This document shows positions 1 through 8,177 of a stretch of DNA of 64,000 bases, in pieces. The stretch is taken from positions 1-64,000 of the forward strand of contig DASZBR010000005.1 in the NCBI GenBank assembly GCA_035943935.1, given 5' to 3'. Both the position numbers and the translations under genes were made by a program. The stretch is from DASZBR01 sp035943935. GTDB lineage: Bacteria > Pseudomonadota > Gammaproteobacteria > DASZBR01. The notes beneath the pieces were generated by a model. The model was given only the letters and a program-made list of their open reading frames with translations. It did not search any database and had not been told where the DNA came from. Position 1 is the stretch's first letter. Every line of letters starts with the position of its first letter.

Positions 1-3
1 GAA

Positions 4-669
4 ATGACGAGAGAATTTAATACGGTTACAACAGAGATTGCTCATTATGATACGAAAAAGCCTGATTTGCTGAACGATCCTGAAAAACTCGCCGAACGAG
101 CACGAATGGAAGGTTTCAGATTAGACAGTAGCCGAAATTTAGTTGCGGTGCAGAGTGAAAGACAAAATCGAGAACAACGCCACGCTAAGAAAGTGACGGA
201 GGCTGAAAAACGCGTGCACTTTGTAGAACTCGAAGTCGAAACCACTGCGTTATCAGTGCGAGATCCGAATCCGGAGCATAAAAATAAAGCTCATCACGCG
301 TTTGTTTTCCAAGATAATCATTTTCATCCTATTAATGATCCTAGCAAAGATGTTCGCTACGGTTCAGATCAACACCATATTATCGATGTTAAAGACAATG
401 TCGTGAGCTACAGAGTCCCTCAACACGAAGATGCTGTTTCCTTAACAGATAAACAAAAGGAAGTGCTCGTCGATAAAATGCTGGATATCGCGCTAGAACA
501 TTCTGAGAATCCACGAGAAGATGCAGACAAATTTGAATTTTCAGGGACGTTCACACAAATGGCGCAAGACAGATTGTCGGCAGCCATTGAGCGACGTATG
601 GCTGAAGTGGAAGCGAAAGGTCCCGCGCCAGCGCCAGGATTGGAGTCAGGGCCATCAATACATGAATGA
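4..669 (+). CDS. Unrecognised charged protein, possibly 5'-partial
   Basis: I do not recognise this 221-residue protein. It is strongly charged, rich in Glu, Asp, Lys and His, and has no signal peptide or membrane segment, so it should be soluble. The N-terminal third looks helical; the C-terminus ends in a Pro/Ala/Gly/Glu-rich tail. The ATG at position 4 follows an in-frame GAA at the window edge, so the true start may lie outside. It is followed by a terminator-like hairpin and then, in the same direction, by a predicted phosphoinositide phosphatase. A Dot/Icm substrate is possible from this context alone; no domain supports it. Confidence 0.5.
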   Translation: MTREFNTVTTEIAHYDTKKPDLLNDPEKLAERARMEGFRLDSSRNLVAVQSERQNREQRHAKKVTEAEKRVHFVELEVETTALSVRDPNPEHKNKAHHAFVFQDNHFHPINDPSKDVRYGSDQHHIIDVKDNVVSYRVPQHEDAVSLTDKQKEVLVDKMLDIALEHSENPREDADKFEFSGTFTQMAQDRLSAAIERRMAEVEAKGPAPAPGLESGPSIHE

Positions 670-704
670 AGATAGACAACACTAAACCCCCATAAAACGC
701 GTAA

Positions 705-741
705 AACGAACGATTTATTCTGACAGTCGTTCGTTCTTTTT
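705..741 (+). terminator. Rho-independent terminator
   Basis: A perfect 9-bp stem (AACGAACGA at 705-713 with TCGTTCGTT at 727-735) around a 13-base loop is followed by a short T-run (737-741). It lies just after the stop codon at 669 and should end transcription of the first gene. Confidence 0.7.
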
Positions 742-749
742 GTTAAAAT
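720..749 (+). promoter_or_regulatory. Candidate sigma-70 promoter for the phosphatase gene
   Basis: CTGACA (720-725) is separated by 18 bases from TAAAAT (744-749), and a TG one base upstream of the latter makes an extended -10. The -35 element lies in the loop and stem of the upstream terminator. The following gene has a GAGGAG ribosome binding site nine bases before its ATG. Confidence 0.45.
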
Positions 750-784
750 GACCACTACATTGTAAGAATGAGGAGCATTCTGAT

Positions 785-3259
785 ATGAACGATATGCAAA
801 AGATGGAAAATAGTTTGGAGCAAATTTTAGCGGCGGCCGAAAGAAAAATAGTGGCGGATGATATCGGGGTTGATAAATACGGCATAAAAAAAGTTGTGCT
901 TACATCGGGCTCAAAAATCGAAGTTCGTTACTTTCAGCCAGATGCGTATCATGGCCCCAAAACAGAAGATTTTATTGAACGCGTAAATTTTTTAGCGGAT
1001 GTGGCTGTCGCACAGAAACCAGGTGATCACGATGTTATTAATAGACTCAATGCAATCCGAGAAAAATATAAAGGCTATATTAATGATAGATTTAAATTAA
1101 ATATTGTAAACGGCAAACCGGTCGATTTTGATGAGATATACAAGGGCGTTGAATCGCTTTTGCTTACGTGCCAAACAGAATTAATTCATGAAGTTTACGG
1201 TGAAGCGAATACCGGCAAAAACACGAAAGCATTTGATAAAGCCTCGCAACAATTTCTGATTCAACAAGGTCGCCCGATTATTGTGCATGTGATGCCGGAT
1301 CAGTCCATCAGCGCATTATTTCCTAAAGGCGATAAAACCTATCCCAGTACGTATGCAGAACGTCCTGATGAAGGCGTGAATCCCAACAGCGTCATGGATG
1401 TTGTGGCGTATCGTAAACTCGATGGAACGGTTGAAGTCGAATCCATTGGTTCGCGCGCGGTGAGTTTTTCCAGTGAAAAAAATGCTCGACAGGATATCCT
1501 TGATTTATTAACAAAAAGTGGACGTGGGCCTTATGTACCAGGACAAGTCATTGATATCACGTCAATCAGCTTAGTGACACCTGAAAAGAAAATTATTAAA
1601 GCGGGTGCCAGTGTTTTTCGTCCTAACTTCGAGAGTGAAACGGAACAATCGAGTGTACATCATGAAGCCCTGATGGCGCTGACTGGCAAAACAATAGAAA
1701 TCGATGGCGTTACGGTTACTTTAATAATTAAGCATTTGAATATTTCAGTCAAAGATCCCAAGAAACTTTTTGAGGGATCAAAAATAGTCATCAATCAAAA
1801 TCTGTTAGATCACATTAATGCCAGAGGATTTATCCACTATATGACTAAGCAGGTTGATGCCTTAGGTATTTCGGCTATCAGCAAAAATACTGATTTTGGT
1901 AAGCTTTTGCGTAATCTTCGTCCTGATGAACATCAAAAAAGATATTTTTACGAAGTGTGCCAAGCGTTTTATTCAGAAACCTATAAAAATTCACAAGACG
2001 ATGCGTATCGCTTTGTTGCAAAGTTTCTGCGTTCAGAAGAATTACGTGGCGCGTTTATTCTCTGGAATTGCAAATCCTCGAAAGATAGAAGTGGTTGGGA
2101 AAGTGATTATCACAAAACGTTAATTGATTGTGAGCGAAATTCTGCACTTAATTTTAATGAACAACTCAAGAAGAATCATGAATTTGGCGCAAGTTTAGAA
2201 GCCAATGGAAAAAATGCGCCGGGTGCACGTGGTAATCGTGTCGATGATCCGACGAAACAAGATGAGAGTAAAACAGATTCTCGTATGAGTTTGCTCGCTA
2301 AAATTCATACCCCCAAACGCAAAATTCTACGAAAATTGGCGAAATTGCGTGTGGGTGATAAAGATGCAAATGATCTTATCGATCGCTATTTACTCTCGCA
2401 ATCCGATGAGCGATTTGTAAGTACCGTCATGAAACTCAGAAAGATTGAAAATCCCATCTTGCGTGTCGCGATGGTAAATGTATTAGATCACAAAGGTTTT
2501 GGTATTCCGGCTGAGGCAAATGTGGATGACATTGTCGGGAAAATAAATCGATTATTTCCCACAGAACCGTTGATGCCAAAAGAATTTAGAAAGAATTATA
2601 TTGAGTTTCTGAAGATTGTCGGTCCTCTTCCTGGGTTAAATGATTTACGTCAAGAGTTTGTGACGTCCATTATTATTGATGGGAAATTGCCTGATATTAA
2701 AAAGCTGAAACTAGAAGATCCTCGTGTCATCGACGAATATATTAAAAATTTAGAAACGGCGATTGTTTTTGCAAAAGCGCTGGATCCCAAAAGAGCAAAA
2801 GGATTATTAAAGTTCAAAAAACAATTGGAAAATGCACTCACACCAGGTTTACGTTTTGGCGAGCTGGGGCCAGAACAAACGGCGAAAACTATTTATGTTT
2901 ATGAAGCATCCAAAGGCAAATTTGAAAAAATTACAGTGCCTGAAGAAGATATCGATCTCAGCAAAAAACACGCGATTTATGAAAGTGAAAAACAACTGCG
3001 TTATAAACCACCCGTTGATGGTAGCGAGCCGAGTGATGAAGTGCTATGGAGCGTTATTCAGATGGCTAAGACTAAATTCCGCGTCAGTGACTACAGTGAA
3101 TTAAAATTTGAGGGAGCATTGAAAGAACGCGCGGAAGCGATCATTCAACAAAAGGCCGCGATAATATTATCAGGCAAAGAGAAAATGGATTTGGGTGTAA
3201 AACCACGACCCGATTCGTTGCAGATTAAAACACCGGGAATGGGATCGCCAGCAGCTTAA
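785..3259 (+). CDS. Putative SopB/SidF-type phosphoinositide phosphatase, candidate Dot/Icm effector
   Basis: This 824-residue soluble protein has the CX5R active-site signature NCKSSKDRSG (Cys429, Arg435), close to the Cys-Lys-Ser-x-Lys-Asp-Arg loop of bacterial inositol-lipid phosphatases such as Salmonella SopB, Shigella IpgD and Legionella SidF/SidP. About 110 residues earlier it has HLNISVK (317-323), preceded by a His-His-Glu-Ala-Leu stretch; SopB-type enzymes have a comparable LNFGVN motif there. By family knowledge the Cys would form a phosphocysteine intermediate on phosphoinositides of host membranes. There is no signal peptide or membrane segment, as expected for a type IVB substrate. 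The C-terminal half is long, helical and unassigned, and the last 25 residues are polar with Pro and Gly. Its stop codon overlaps that of the convergent glsA. Confidence 0.7.
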   Translation: MNDMQKMENSLEQILAAAERKIVADDIGVDKYGIKKVVLTSGSKIEVRYFQPDAYHGPKTEDFIERVNFLADVAVAQKPGDHDVINRLNAIREKYKGYINDRFKLNIVNGKPVDFDEIYKGVESLLLTCQTELIHEVYGEANTGKNTKAFDKASQQFLIQQGRPIIVHVMPDQSISALFPKGDKTYPSTYAERPDEGVNPNSVMDVVAYRKLDGTVEVESIGSRAVSFSSEKNARQDILDLLTKSGRGPYVPGQVIDITSISLVTPEKKIIKAGASVFRPNFESETEQSSVHHEALMALTGKTIEIDGVTVTLIIKHLNISVKDPKKLFEGSKIVINQNLLDHINARGFIHYMTKQVDALGISAISKNTDFGKLLRNLRPDEHQKRYFYEVCQAFYSETYKNSQDDAYRFVAKFLRSEELRGAFILWNCKSSKDRSGWESDYHKTLIDCERNSALNFNEQLKKNHEFGASLEANGKNAPGARGNRVDDPTKQDESKTDSRMSLLAKIHTPKRKILRKLAKLRVGDKDANDLIDRYLLSQSDERFVSTVMKLRKIENPILRVAMVNVLDHKGFGIPAEANVDDIVGKINRLFPTEPLMPKEFRKNYIEFLKIVGPLPGLNDLRQEFVTSIIIDGKLPDIKKLKLEDPRVIDEYIKNLETAIVFAKALDPKRAKGLLKFKKQLENALTPGLRFGELGPEQTAKTIYVYEASKGKFEKITVPEEDIDLSKKHAIYESEKQLRYKPPVDGSEPSDEVLWSVIQMAKTKFRVSDYSELKFEGALKERAEAIIQQKAAIILSGKEKMDLGVKPRPDSLQIKTPGMGSPAA

Positions 3260-4221
3260 GGACGAATGGTTTTCATTTTGCGTGGGGTGGCGAAATGCCA
3301 TCCCAATTTCGCCGAAAGATATTCCAACATAATATGTCCGCGTACACTGCCGCCTTTCGGATTTAATCTCGGATTAAAAACGCTAATTCCGCCTAATCCC
3401 ACAGCAGTTGCAATAATTAATCCCGAAACCCCGCTTTTTGCCGGTAATCCGGTACGTAATAAATGTCGACCTGATTCGTCATACAATCCGCACGTTGCCA
3501 TGGTGCTGACAACTCCGCGGACACTGCGTTTGGTTAATACGCGTTTTCCTTGAGTATTCGTTCCGCCGTTGGCTAGCATGGACGCAAATCGAGAGGATTG
3601 TAATATGGTTGCTTCATAAGAACATAAGCTAAAATACAGTCTTAAGACATCATCGACTTCCCGTGTAATCACGCCATTACTTTTCATGAGATTGGCTAAC
3701 GCAAAATTACGGTAACCCGTTGATCGTTCAGATTCAAAAACAGATTGATTGATGCGGAGGGGTTCGCCAAATAATCGTTCCATCCAGCTGTCTATCCAAG
3801 CTAATTGTTGAGCAACGGTATCGCCTGGGATGTGATTACACAGTGCAATTGCGCCAGCGTTGACGCAAGGATTAGACGGCTTGGGACCAAACGATTCGAG
3901 TTGAACAATATTCGAGAAGTCATGGCCTGACGATTCTGTGCCGACCCATGAAAACACGGCTTTTTCGCCGTACTCTTCAAGTAATCCAGCTAATAAAATA
4001 ATTTTGGCGACAGATTGCAATGTAAACCGGTGATCGACATGTCCGCCTGTCGTGAGTGTTGTGCCATCGTACAGGGTAATGGCCATCATTGTGGTTTCCA
4101 AATCGACATTGGCCAATTCGGGAATATAGGTCGCGGGTTTTCCCGCATGGCTCTTCATAGCATTGAGTAATGCATCGTTAATAATGGTTTGTATTCGGAC
4201 ACGGTTATCAGGTGAAATCAT
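3256..4221 (-). CDS. glsA: Glutaminase
   Basis: This 321-residue protein is a serine-dependent glutaminase of the beta-lactamase-like fold, hydrolysing L-glutamine to glutamate and ammonia in the cytoplasm. The catalytic SxxK is visible as QSVAK (Ser70, Lys73). Other family blocks include PSNPCVNAGAI near residue 115, the SERSTGYRN stretch and the C-terminal PAKSGVSGG-like segment (here PAKSGVSGL). Length is close to the usual 305-310. It is convergent with the phosphatase gene, the two sharing four bases at their stops, and divergent from coaD. Confidence 0.93.
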   Translation of the reverse strand: MISPDNRVRIQTIINDALLNAMKSHAGKPATYIPELANVDLETTMMAITLYDGTTLTTGGHVDHRFTLQSVAKIILLAGLLEEYGEKAVFSWVGTESSGHDFSNIVQLESFGPKPSNPCVNAGAIALCNHIPGDTVAQQLAWIDSWMERLFGEPLRINQSVFESERSTGYRNFALANLMKSNGVITREVDDVLRLYFSLCSYEATILQSSRFASMLANGGTNTQGKRVLTKRSVRGVVSTMATCGLYDESGRHLLRTGLPAKSGVSGLIIATAVGLGGISVFNPRLNPKGGSVRGHIMLEYLSAKLGWHFATPRKMKTIRP

Positions 4222-4278
4222 GGATTTTCCTATCTACTTACTTTAAGATGAGCGCACATTCTATACCGAAAAAGGCTT

Positions 4279-4749
4279 ATGTCGACATCTGTCATCTATC
4301 CAGGAACGTTTGATCCCATCACCCTTGGTCATGTGGATCTTATTTTGCGCGCGTCGAAATTGTTTGAGAAAGTTGTCGTTGCCGTGTCCATTGATACTGC
4401 TAAGAAAACCTTATTGCCGGCTGAAGATAGATTAGCCTTAGCCAAAGCGGCTTTACGCCAGTTTTCTAATGTCGAGGTTGTGGGATTTAAAGGGTTGTTA
4501 GTCGACTTTGCCAAAGAAAAAAAGATCACCACTATACTGCGTGGTATTCGTGCGATGGCGGATTTTGAATATGAGCGTCAACTCGCGAGTACGAATCAGC
4601 ATTTGTATAAAGAAATAGAAACACTTTTTATGGCGCCGAATGAAAACTATACGCATATTTCATCGACGTTTGTCCGAGACATTGCACGATTAGGCGGCGA
4701 TGTTTCCTTATTTGTTCCCTCAGTGGTTGCTGAACGGTTAAAAAAATAA
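4279..4749 (+). CDS. coaD: Phosphopantetheine adenylyltransferase
   Basis: CoaD joins 4'-phosphopantetheine and ATP to make dephospho-CoA, the penultimate step of coenzyme A synthesis. The 156-residue length is typical. The nucleotidyltransferase signature is TFDPITLGHVD (residues 10-20, including His18), and the C-terminal ISSTFVRD block is present. An AAGG ribosome binding site sits five bases before the ATG. The ferredoxin gene follows after three bases, the same coaD-ferredoxin pairing seen in many gammaproteobacteria, so the two are probably co-transcribed. Confidence 0.95.
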   Translation: MSTSVIYPGTFDPITLGHVDLILRASKLFEKVVVAVSIDTAKKTLLPAEDRLALAKAALRQFSNVEVVGFKGLLVDFAKEKKITTILRGIRAMADFEYERQLASTNQHLYKEIETLFMAPNENYTHISSTFVRDIARLGGDVSLFVPSVVAERLKK

Positions 4750-4752
4750 CTT

Positions 4753-4998
4753 ATGGCATTGATGATTACCGATGAGTGTATTAACTGCGATGTCTGTGAA
4801 CCCGTGTGTCCAAATAACGCCATTTCACAAGGTGAGTTTATCTACGAAATAGACCCGCATAAATGTACTGAATGTGTGGGGCATTACGATAGGCCGCAAT
4901 GTGTTGATGTGTGCCCTGTGGCGTGTATTCCGTTAAATCCAGACTATAAAGAAACAAAAGAAGCGTTGTTGGAGAAGTATAAAAAACTGTCGTCCTGA
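4753..4998 (+). CDS. YfhL-type 2[4Fe-4S] ferredoxin
   Basis: This 81-residue cytoplasmic ferredoxin has two cysteine clusters: C-x2-C-x2-C-x3-C (Cys9, 12, 15, 19) and C-x2-C-x8-C-x3-C (Cys38, 41, 50, 54), with an extra Cys58. The eight-residue insertion in the second cluster is the mark of the YfhL/Alvin-type ferredoxins, electron carriers whose partners are mostly unknown. It follows coaD after three bases. The last codons and the stop lie inside a REP-like sequence that continues downstream, so the C-terminal few residues were probably set by that element. Confidence 0.92.
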   Translation: MALMITDECINCDVCEPVCPNNAISQGEFIYEIDPHKCTECVGHYDRPQCVDVCPVACIPLNPDYKETKEALLEKYKKLSS

Positions 4999-5023
4999 GG
5001 AGTGCGAAGCACGACGAAGGATC
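4989..5023. repeat. REP-like palindromic element overlapping the ferredoxin stop
   Basis: The stretch contains GTGC-gaa-GCAC (5002-5012) flanked by TCCTGAGGA and GACGAAGGATCT. This matches from memory a dispersed palindrome common in proteobacterial genomes (the CCTGAG...GAAGGATCT type). The inner hairpin is short. I found one copy in this window, so repetition cannot be shown here. The TGA of the ferredoxin gene is inside it. Confidence 0.45.
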
Positions 5024-5028
5024 TGGTG

Positions 5029-5712
5029 TTACGAAGTAGTCTTCAATATCTTATTCTGTAAAAAAGCCTGATCATCTTTTGTTAAATGCGGCCACGCATT
5101 CATTAAGGCTTTTCCTGCTGCACGTTCTTTCACAACACTTTGATGAATTTCCCACGGCCATTCGGCATTGATGTAAAGACCAATCATCACCGCAACGACT
5201 AAACTTAAGCCTAACGCGAGAGCGAGATTTTTCCAGTGAAATAACCGTAATATTTTGGAGACATCTTCGACAGTTTTGGTGGAATTATTTTTGACTTGTT
5301 CGTAACTTTCTTCAACAAAATTTTTAAAGTCGTCAATTTTAAATGCATTAATCGCTTCATTGACATTTTTAACCGTGGAATTTGAGGTTTTTTCAAAACG
5401 CGTACAGCTATCGGTCATCAAGCTTTGTGTTTCGGAATTCAGTTTTTTCAGTGTGGCGAGCTGTGATTCGCCTAATTTTAAAGCTTCTTGCATGGATAAT
5501 CGCATGCGTGCGGCGCCGGCTTCTGTCATGACTTCCCGCAAGTCCGCCATGAGCGCATTTACTTTTTCGATTTGTTCGTTGAGAAAGCGTTCAGAAAGTT
5601 CAAAGTGTTCATCAAGGCCTTTTTCGCGCGCATTCAACCGTGCCATCGCAATCTCGTAAGAGGCAATGAGTTCAGCAATTTGTTGCTCTATTTCAGGTGA
5701 CAACGTTGTCAT
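5029..5712 (-). CDS. Coiled-coil protein with one membrane segment, paralogue A
   Basis: I do not recognise this 227-residue protein. Residues 1 to about 155 are predominantly helical and charged, consistent with a coiled coil. They are followed by a hydrophobic segment starting at FHWKNLALALGL (about 158-180), then a short tail with WPWEIHQ and a final helix. The neighbouring gene upstream encodes a paralogue with the same plan: REVMTEAGA matches REMMTRAGA, and the HW-N, WPW and AGK-LMNAW blocks are shared. The plan resembles plasmid mobilisation MobB/MbeB-type proteins (coiled coil then a C-terminal membrane helix after an HW motif), but this is only a structural analogy. Nine bases separate it from its partner, so they form an operon. 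Confidence 0.6.
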   Translation of the reverse strand: MTTLSPEIEQQIAELIASYEIAMARLNAREKGLDEHFELSERFLNEQIEKVNALMADLREVMTEAGAARMRLSMQEALKLGESQLATLKKLNSETQSLMTDSCTRFEKTSNSTVKNVNEAINAFKIDDFKNFVEESYEQVKNNSTKTVEDVSKILRLFHWKNLALALGLSLVVAVMIGLYINAEWPWEIHQSVVKERAAGKALMNAWPHLTKDDQAFLQNKILKTTS

Positions 5713-5721
5713 AGGGTGCTC

Positions 5722-6408
5722 TTATGCATTTTGGATAATTAATTCTTGATCGCTGTGTGAGAGTTGTTGCCAGGAATTCAATAATATTTTTCCGGCTTCA
5801 CGCTGCTTCAAAATTTGCTGATGCGCTTGCCACGGCCAAGCATTATCAACATATAAACTTACGATAGTGGCAACTAATACCGTAATTAATACGGCCATCA
5901 CCAAATTTCGCCAATGTAATGACGTCACCATACGGTGAACTTTTTGCAAACTGGTTTCGCAATTTTGTTGTAGCTCACCTAATCTTTCTTCTGTAAGTTT
6001 TTTAAGATGATTTTTTCTGACTGAGCTGACTAATTGAGAGACGTTCTTAACTGTACTCATCGAGGCTTTATTTAATTGAACACATTGTGTTGCAATCGCC
6101 GCTTTAGTCGTCCGATAAGTATTTTCGAGGAGCTTCGCTTCTTTTTTGCCTTCTTGAGACAGCTTTTCGGTTTCTTCGCGCAATTGTTGCGCTCCTGCGC
6201 GAGTCATCATTTCACGAAAATGGCGGATATCTGAGGAAATATTTCGAAGATGCTGATCGAGTAATTTTGTTTTTTCTTGCAGAGAGGCTTCTATATCTTT
6301 TTGGGAGTTTTTGGAGGTTTGCAAAGAAAATTCAGCATTGGCAATGAGATCTGCCATGCGTTGCAAGACGGTTTTTCCTGAAACAACTTCCGTTGCATTA
6401 TTTTCCAT
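5722..6408 (-). CDS. Coiled-coil protein with one membrane segment, paralogue B
   Basis: This 228-residue protein is the tandem paralogue of the gene just downstream. It has a long charged helical region (about 15-150) containing REMMTRAGAQQLR, one hydrophobic segment beginning LHWRNLVMAV (about 160-182), then NAWPWQAHQ and a C-terminal helix with REAGKILLNSW. It has no signal peptide. The long helical part would sit in the cytoplasm and the short tail may face the periplasm. Function is unknown. It lies first in a two-gene operon, 24 bases after proC ends, so read-through from proC is possible. Confidence 0.6.
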   Translation of the reverse strand: MENNATEVVSGKTVLQRMADLIANAEFSLQTSKNSQKDIEASLQEKTKLLDQHLRNISSDIRHFREMMTRAGAQQLREETEKLSQEGKKEAKLLENTYRTTKAAIATQCVQLNKASMSTVKNVSQLVSSVRKNHLKKLTEERLGELQQNCETSLQKVHRMVTSLHWRNLVMAVLITVLVATIVSLYVDNAWPWQAHQQILKQREAGKILLNSWQQLSHSDQELIIQNA

Positions 6409-6432
6409 TGATCCACCCCCGGATCGAAAAGT

Positions 6433-7263
6433 CTAAATCAATTGTTTGGACATTTCAATGGAACGATCATAGGCAGCTTCAAGTGCTTTAGCAAATGCAT
6501 CCTGTGTGCGATGCGTTTCTAAAACCGCAAGCGCTTTTTCTGTAATGCCACCTTTTGATGTAACACGTTGACGTAATTCGCTGGTCGTCTCATTTGTTGA
6601 CATTGCAAGTCGGGCAGCACCCAATGCAGTTTGTAAGGTTAATAGATGCGCATCTTCTTCATTCAATCCTAATTTTATGGCTGTTTTTTCTAACGTTTCC
6701 ATTACTGAAAAGAAATATGCAGGGCCACTGCCAGAAAGTGCGGCAATCGTATCAATTAATTTTTCATCTTGTACCCATAGCGTAATTCCAACCGATCGTA
6801 AAATGGTTTCAGCTAAATCACGTTGAAGTGGTGACACGTTTTTATTGGCATACATTCCTGTCGCGGCACTTCCCACAAAAGCGGCAACATTGGGCATGCA
6901 GCGAACAATCGCAGTTTGTGGTCCCAGCCATTGACTGAACGCGGTGACAGAAATTCCTGCTGCAATTGAAACAACGAGAGATTTTTTTTTCTGAATCGAA
7001 GAGGCCAACGGTTCTATGACGCTTTTCATGACTTGAGGTTTTACCGCTAAAACAAGAATATCTGAATGAGTCACAATGGCTTCATTTTCTTTTGTGGTAT
7101 GAATATGAAATTGACGATTTAAAAAATTTAATTGTTCTTCACTAGGATCGCTTGCCCAAATTTGTGTTGCGGGATAATCGTCGGCGACAAGTCCATTAAT
7201 TAAACAATGCGCCATGTTGCCTGCACCAATAAATCCAATTGTAGGGTGATGTGCATCACTCAT
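6433..7263 (-). CDS. proC: Pyrroline-5-carboxylate reductase
   Basis: ProC reduces 1-pyrroline-5-carboxylate to proline with NAD(P)H, the last step of proline synthesis. The N-terminal Rossmann motif GFIGAGNMA is at residues 10-18, and the C-terminal dimerisation domain has the family block ALSGSGPAY and the VTSKGGITEKAL stretch. I place the start at 7263 rather than an in-frame ATG at 7290, because GGGAGG lies five bases before it. This gives 276 residues, the usual size. The start overlaps the end of yggS by eight bases, a common yggS-proC operon order. Confidence 0.94.
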   Translation of the reverse strand: MSDAHHPTIGFIGAGNMAHCLINGLVADDYPATQIWASDPSEEQLNFLNRQFHIHTTKENEAIVTHSDILVLAVKPQVMKSVIEPLASSIQKKKSLVVSIAAGISVTAFSQWLGPQTAIVRCMPNVAAFVGSAATGMYANKNVSPLQRDLAETILRSVGITLWVQDEKLIDTIAALSGSGPAYFFSVMETLEKTAIKLGLNEEDAHLLTLQTALGAARLAMSTNETTSELRQRVTSKGGITEKALAVLETHRTQDAFAKALEAAYDRSIEMSKQLI

Positions 7264-7846
7264 GGTGTTTCCTCCCTTGTCGTTTTCCAAAAAACGCCGT
7301 ACCGATTCGTATCATGGTCGCGCCTAATTCAATTGCTTTTTGATAATCGTCTGACATTCCCATGGACAGTATATCGATATCGTGCCCTTGTTTTTTTAAC
7401 TGAACAAATGCGTGGGCCGTTGTTTCATACTCTTCCGTAATCGTGCTCATTAAACCACGCCAGTGTAACCGCGGCAAAGCTTTTAGTTTTTCGATAAATA
7501 GGGGTAATTCAGATAAGGGAATTCCGGGTTTTTGAGGGTGACGTCCATTATTGATTTCTATACAGACTTGAAGCGGGGGTAGTTGAGAAGGGCGTTGATT
7601 ATTTAAACGTTCTGCAATCTTAAGATCGTCCAGGCTTTGTACGCATGAAAAATAGGTCGCAATATCACGTGTTTTATTGGATTGAATTTTTCCAATAAAA
7701 TGCCATTCTAGACTTTTATTGAGTAGCGCCTGAATCTTGGGAAGTGCGCCTTGGAGATAATTTTCACCAAAGCAGATTTGACCTAGGTCGATGGCTTTTT
7801 GTATTTTTTCGAGGGGTTGGTCTTTAGATACGGCAAGAATAATCAT
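7256..7846 (-). CDS. yggS: PLP homeostasis protein YggS, N-terminally short
   Basis: This is the fold-type III pyridoxal-phosphate-binding protein of the YggS/PROSC family, which keeps free PLP and vitamin B6 balance. Family blocks are FGENYLQ, HFIGKIQSNK, the GLMSTI segment and the C-terminal MGMSDD-x-AIELGATMIRIGTAFFG. The protein is 196 residues against about 230 in the family. It begins almost at the cofactor lysine (AVSK, Lys8; about residue 36 in the E. coli protein), so the first helix is absent. An in-frame TGA lies a few codons upstream and a GAGGGA ribosome site precedes this ATG, so the short start looks real. It may still bind PLP, but stability could be reduced. Confidence 0.88.
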   Translation of the reverse strand: MIILAVSKDQPLEKIQKAIDLGQICFGENYLQGALPKIQALLNKSLEWHFIGKIQSNKTRDIATYFSCVQSLDDLKIAERLNNQRPSQLPPLQVCIEINNGRHPQKPGIPLSELPLFIEKLKALPRLHWRGLMSTITEEYETTAHAFVQLKKQGHDIDILSMGMSDDYQKAIELGATMIRIGTAFFGKRQGRKHHE

Positions 7847-7866
7847 ATTTCCCTCAAAAAAAACTC

Positions 7867-7896
7867 AAAAAAAACCCCGCTCGAAAGCAGGGTTTT
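7867..7896 (-). terminator. Rho-independent terminator of the cold-shock gene
   Basis: Read leftward, a stem AAAACCC-T-GCT, loop TTCG, AGC-G-GGGTTTT is followed by a run of eight T. It follows the cold-shock stop codon by about 16 bases and lies only some 20 bases before the yggS start. Confidence 0.85.
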
Positions 7897-7912
7897 CTTA
7901 GAAAGAAACAAA

Positions 7913-8143
7913 CTATTCTTCTGTAGTTTCTTTTTCTTTGCCTGCGGGTTCGACAGCAGTTGCCTGCATACCCTTGGGGCCTCTTTCTGCACTAAACGTG
8001 ACAGGTTGACCTTCATGCAAGGTGCGGAAACCCGCGCCTTTGATTGAAGAGAAGTGTACGAATACATCTTCACTGCCGTCGTTTGGGGTGATAAAACCGA
8101 AACCTTTTGCTTCATTGAACCACTTAACTGTACCTGTTGCCAT
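7913..8143 (-). CDS. Cold-shock domain protein
   Basis: This 76-residue protein is a single cold-shock domain, a five-stranded barrel that binds single-stranded RNA and DNA and acts as an RNA chaperone. RNP1 is KGFGFI (13-18) and RNP2 VFVHF (27-31). The tail is acidic (KEKETTEE). The start is the Met of MATGTVKWF; longer in-frame starts upstream would add a sequence unlike the family. The gene is monocistronic, with its own terminator, and its leader contains a small hairpin (8178-8198). Which Csp paralogue it is, and whether it is cold-induced, cannot be told from sequence. Confidence 0.93.
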   Translation of the reverse strand: MATGTVKWFNEAKGFGFITPNDGSEDVFVHFSSIKGAGFRTLHEGQPVTFSAERGPKGMQATAVEPAGKEKETTEE

Positions 8144-8177
8144 AATAAAAATAAACCTCAAAAATGAAATATAAACC

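Noticed and set aside
7843..8115. Reading frame of 90 codons opposite or alongside the cold-shock gene
   Set aside because: It is an alternative frame of the cold-shock gene and leader, with no family features.
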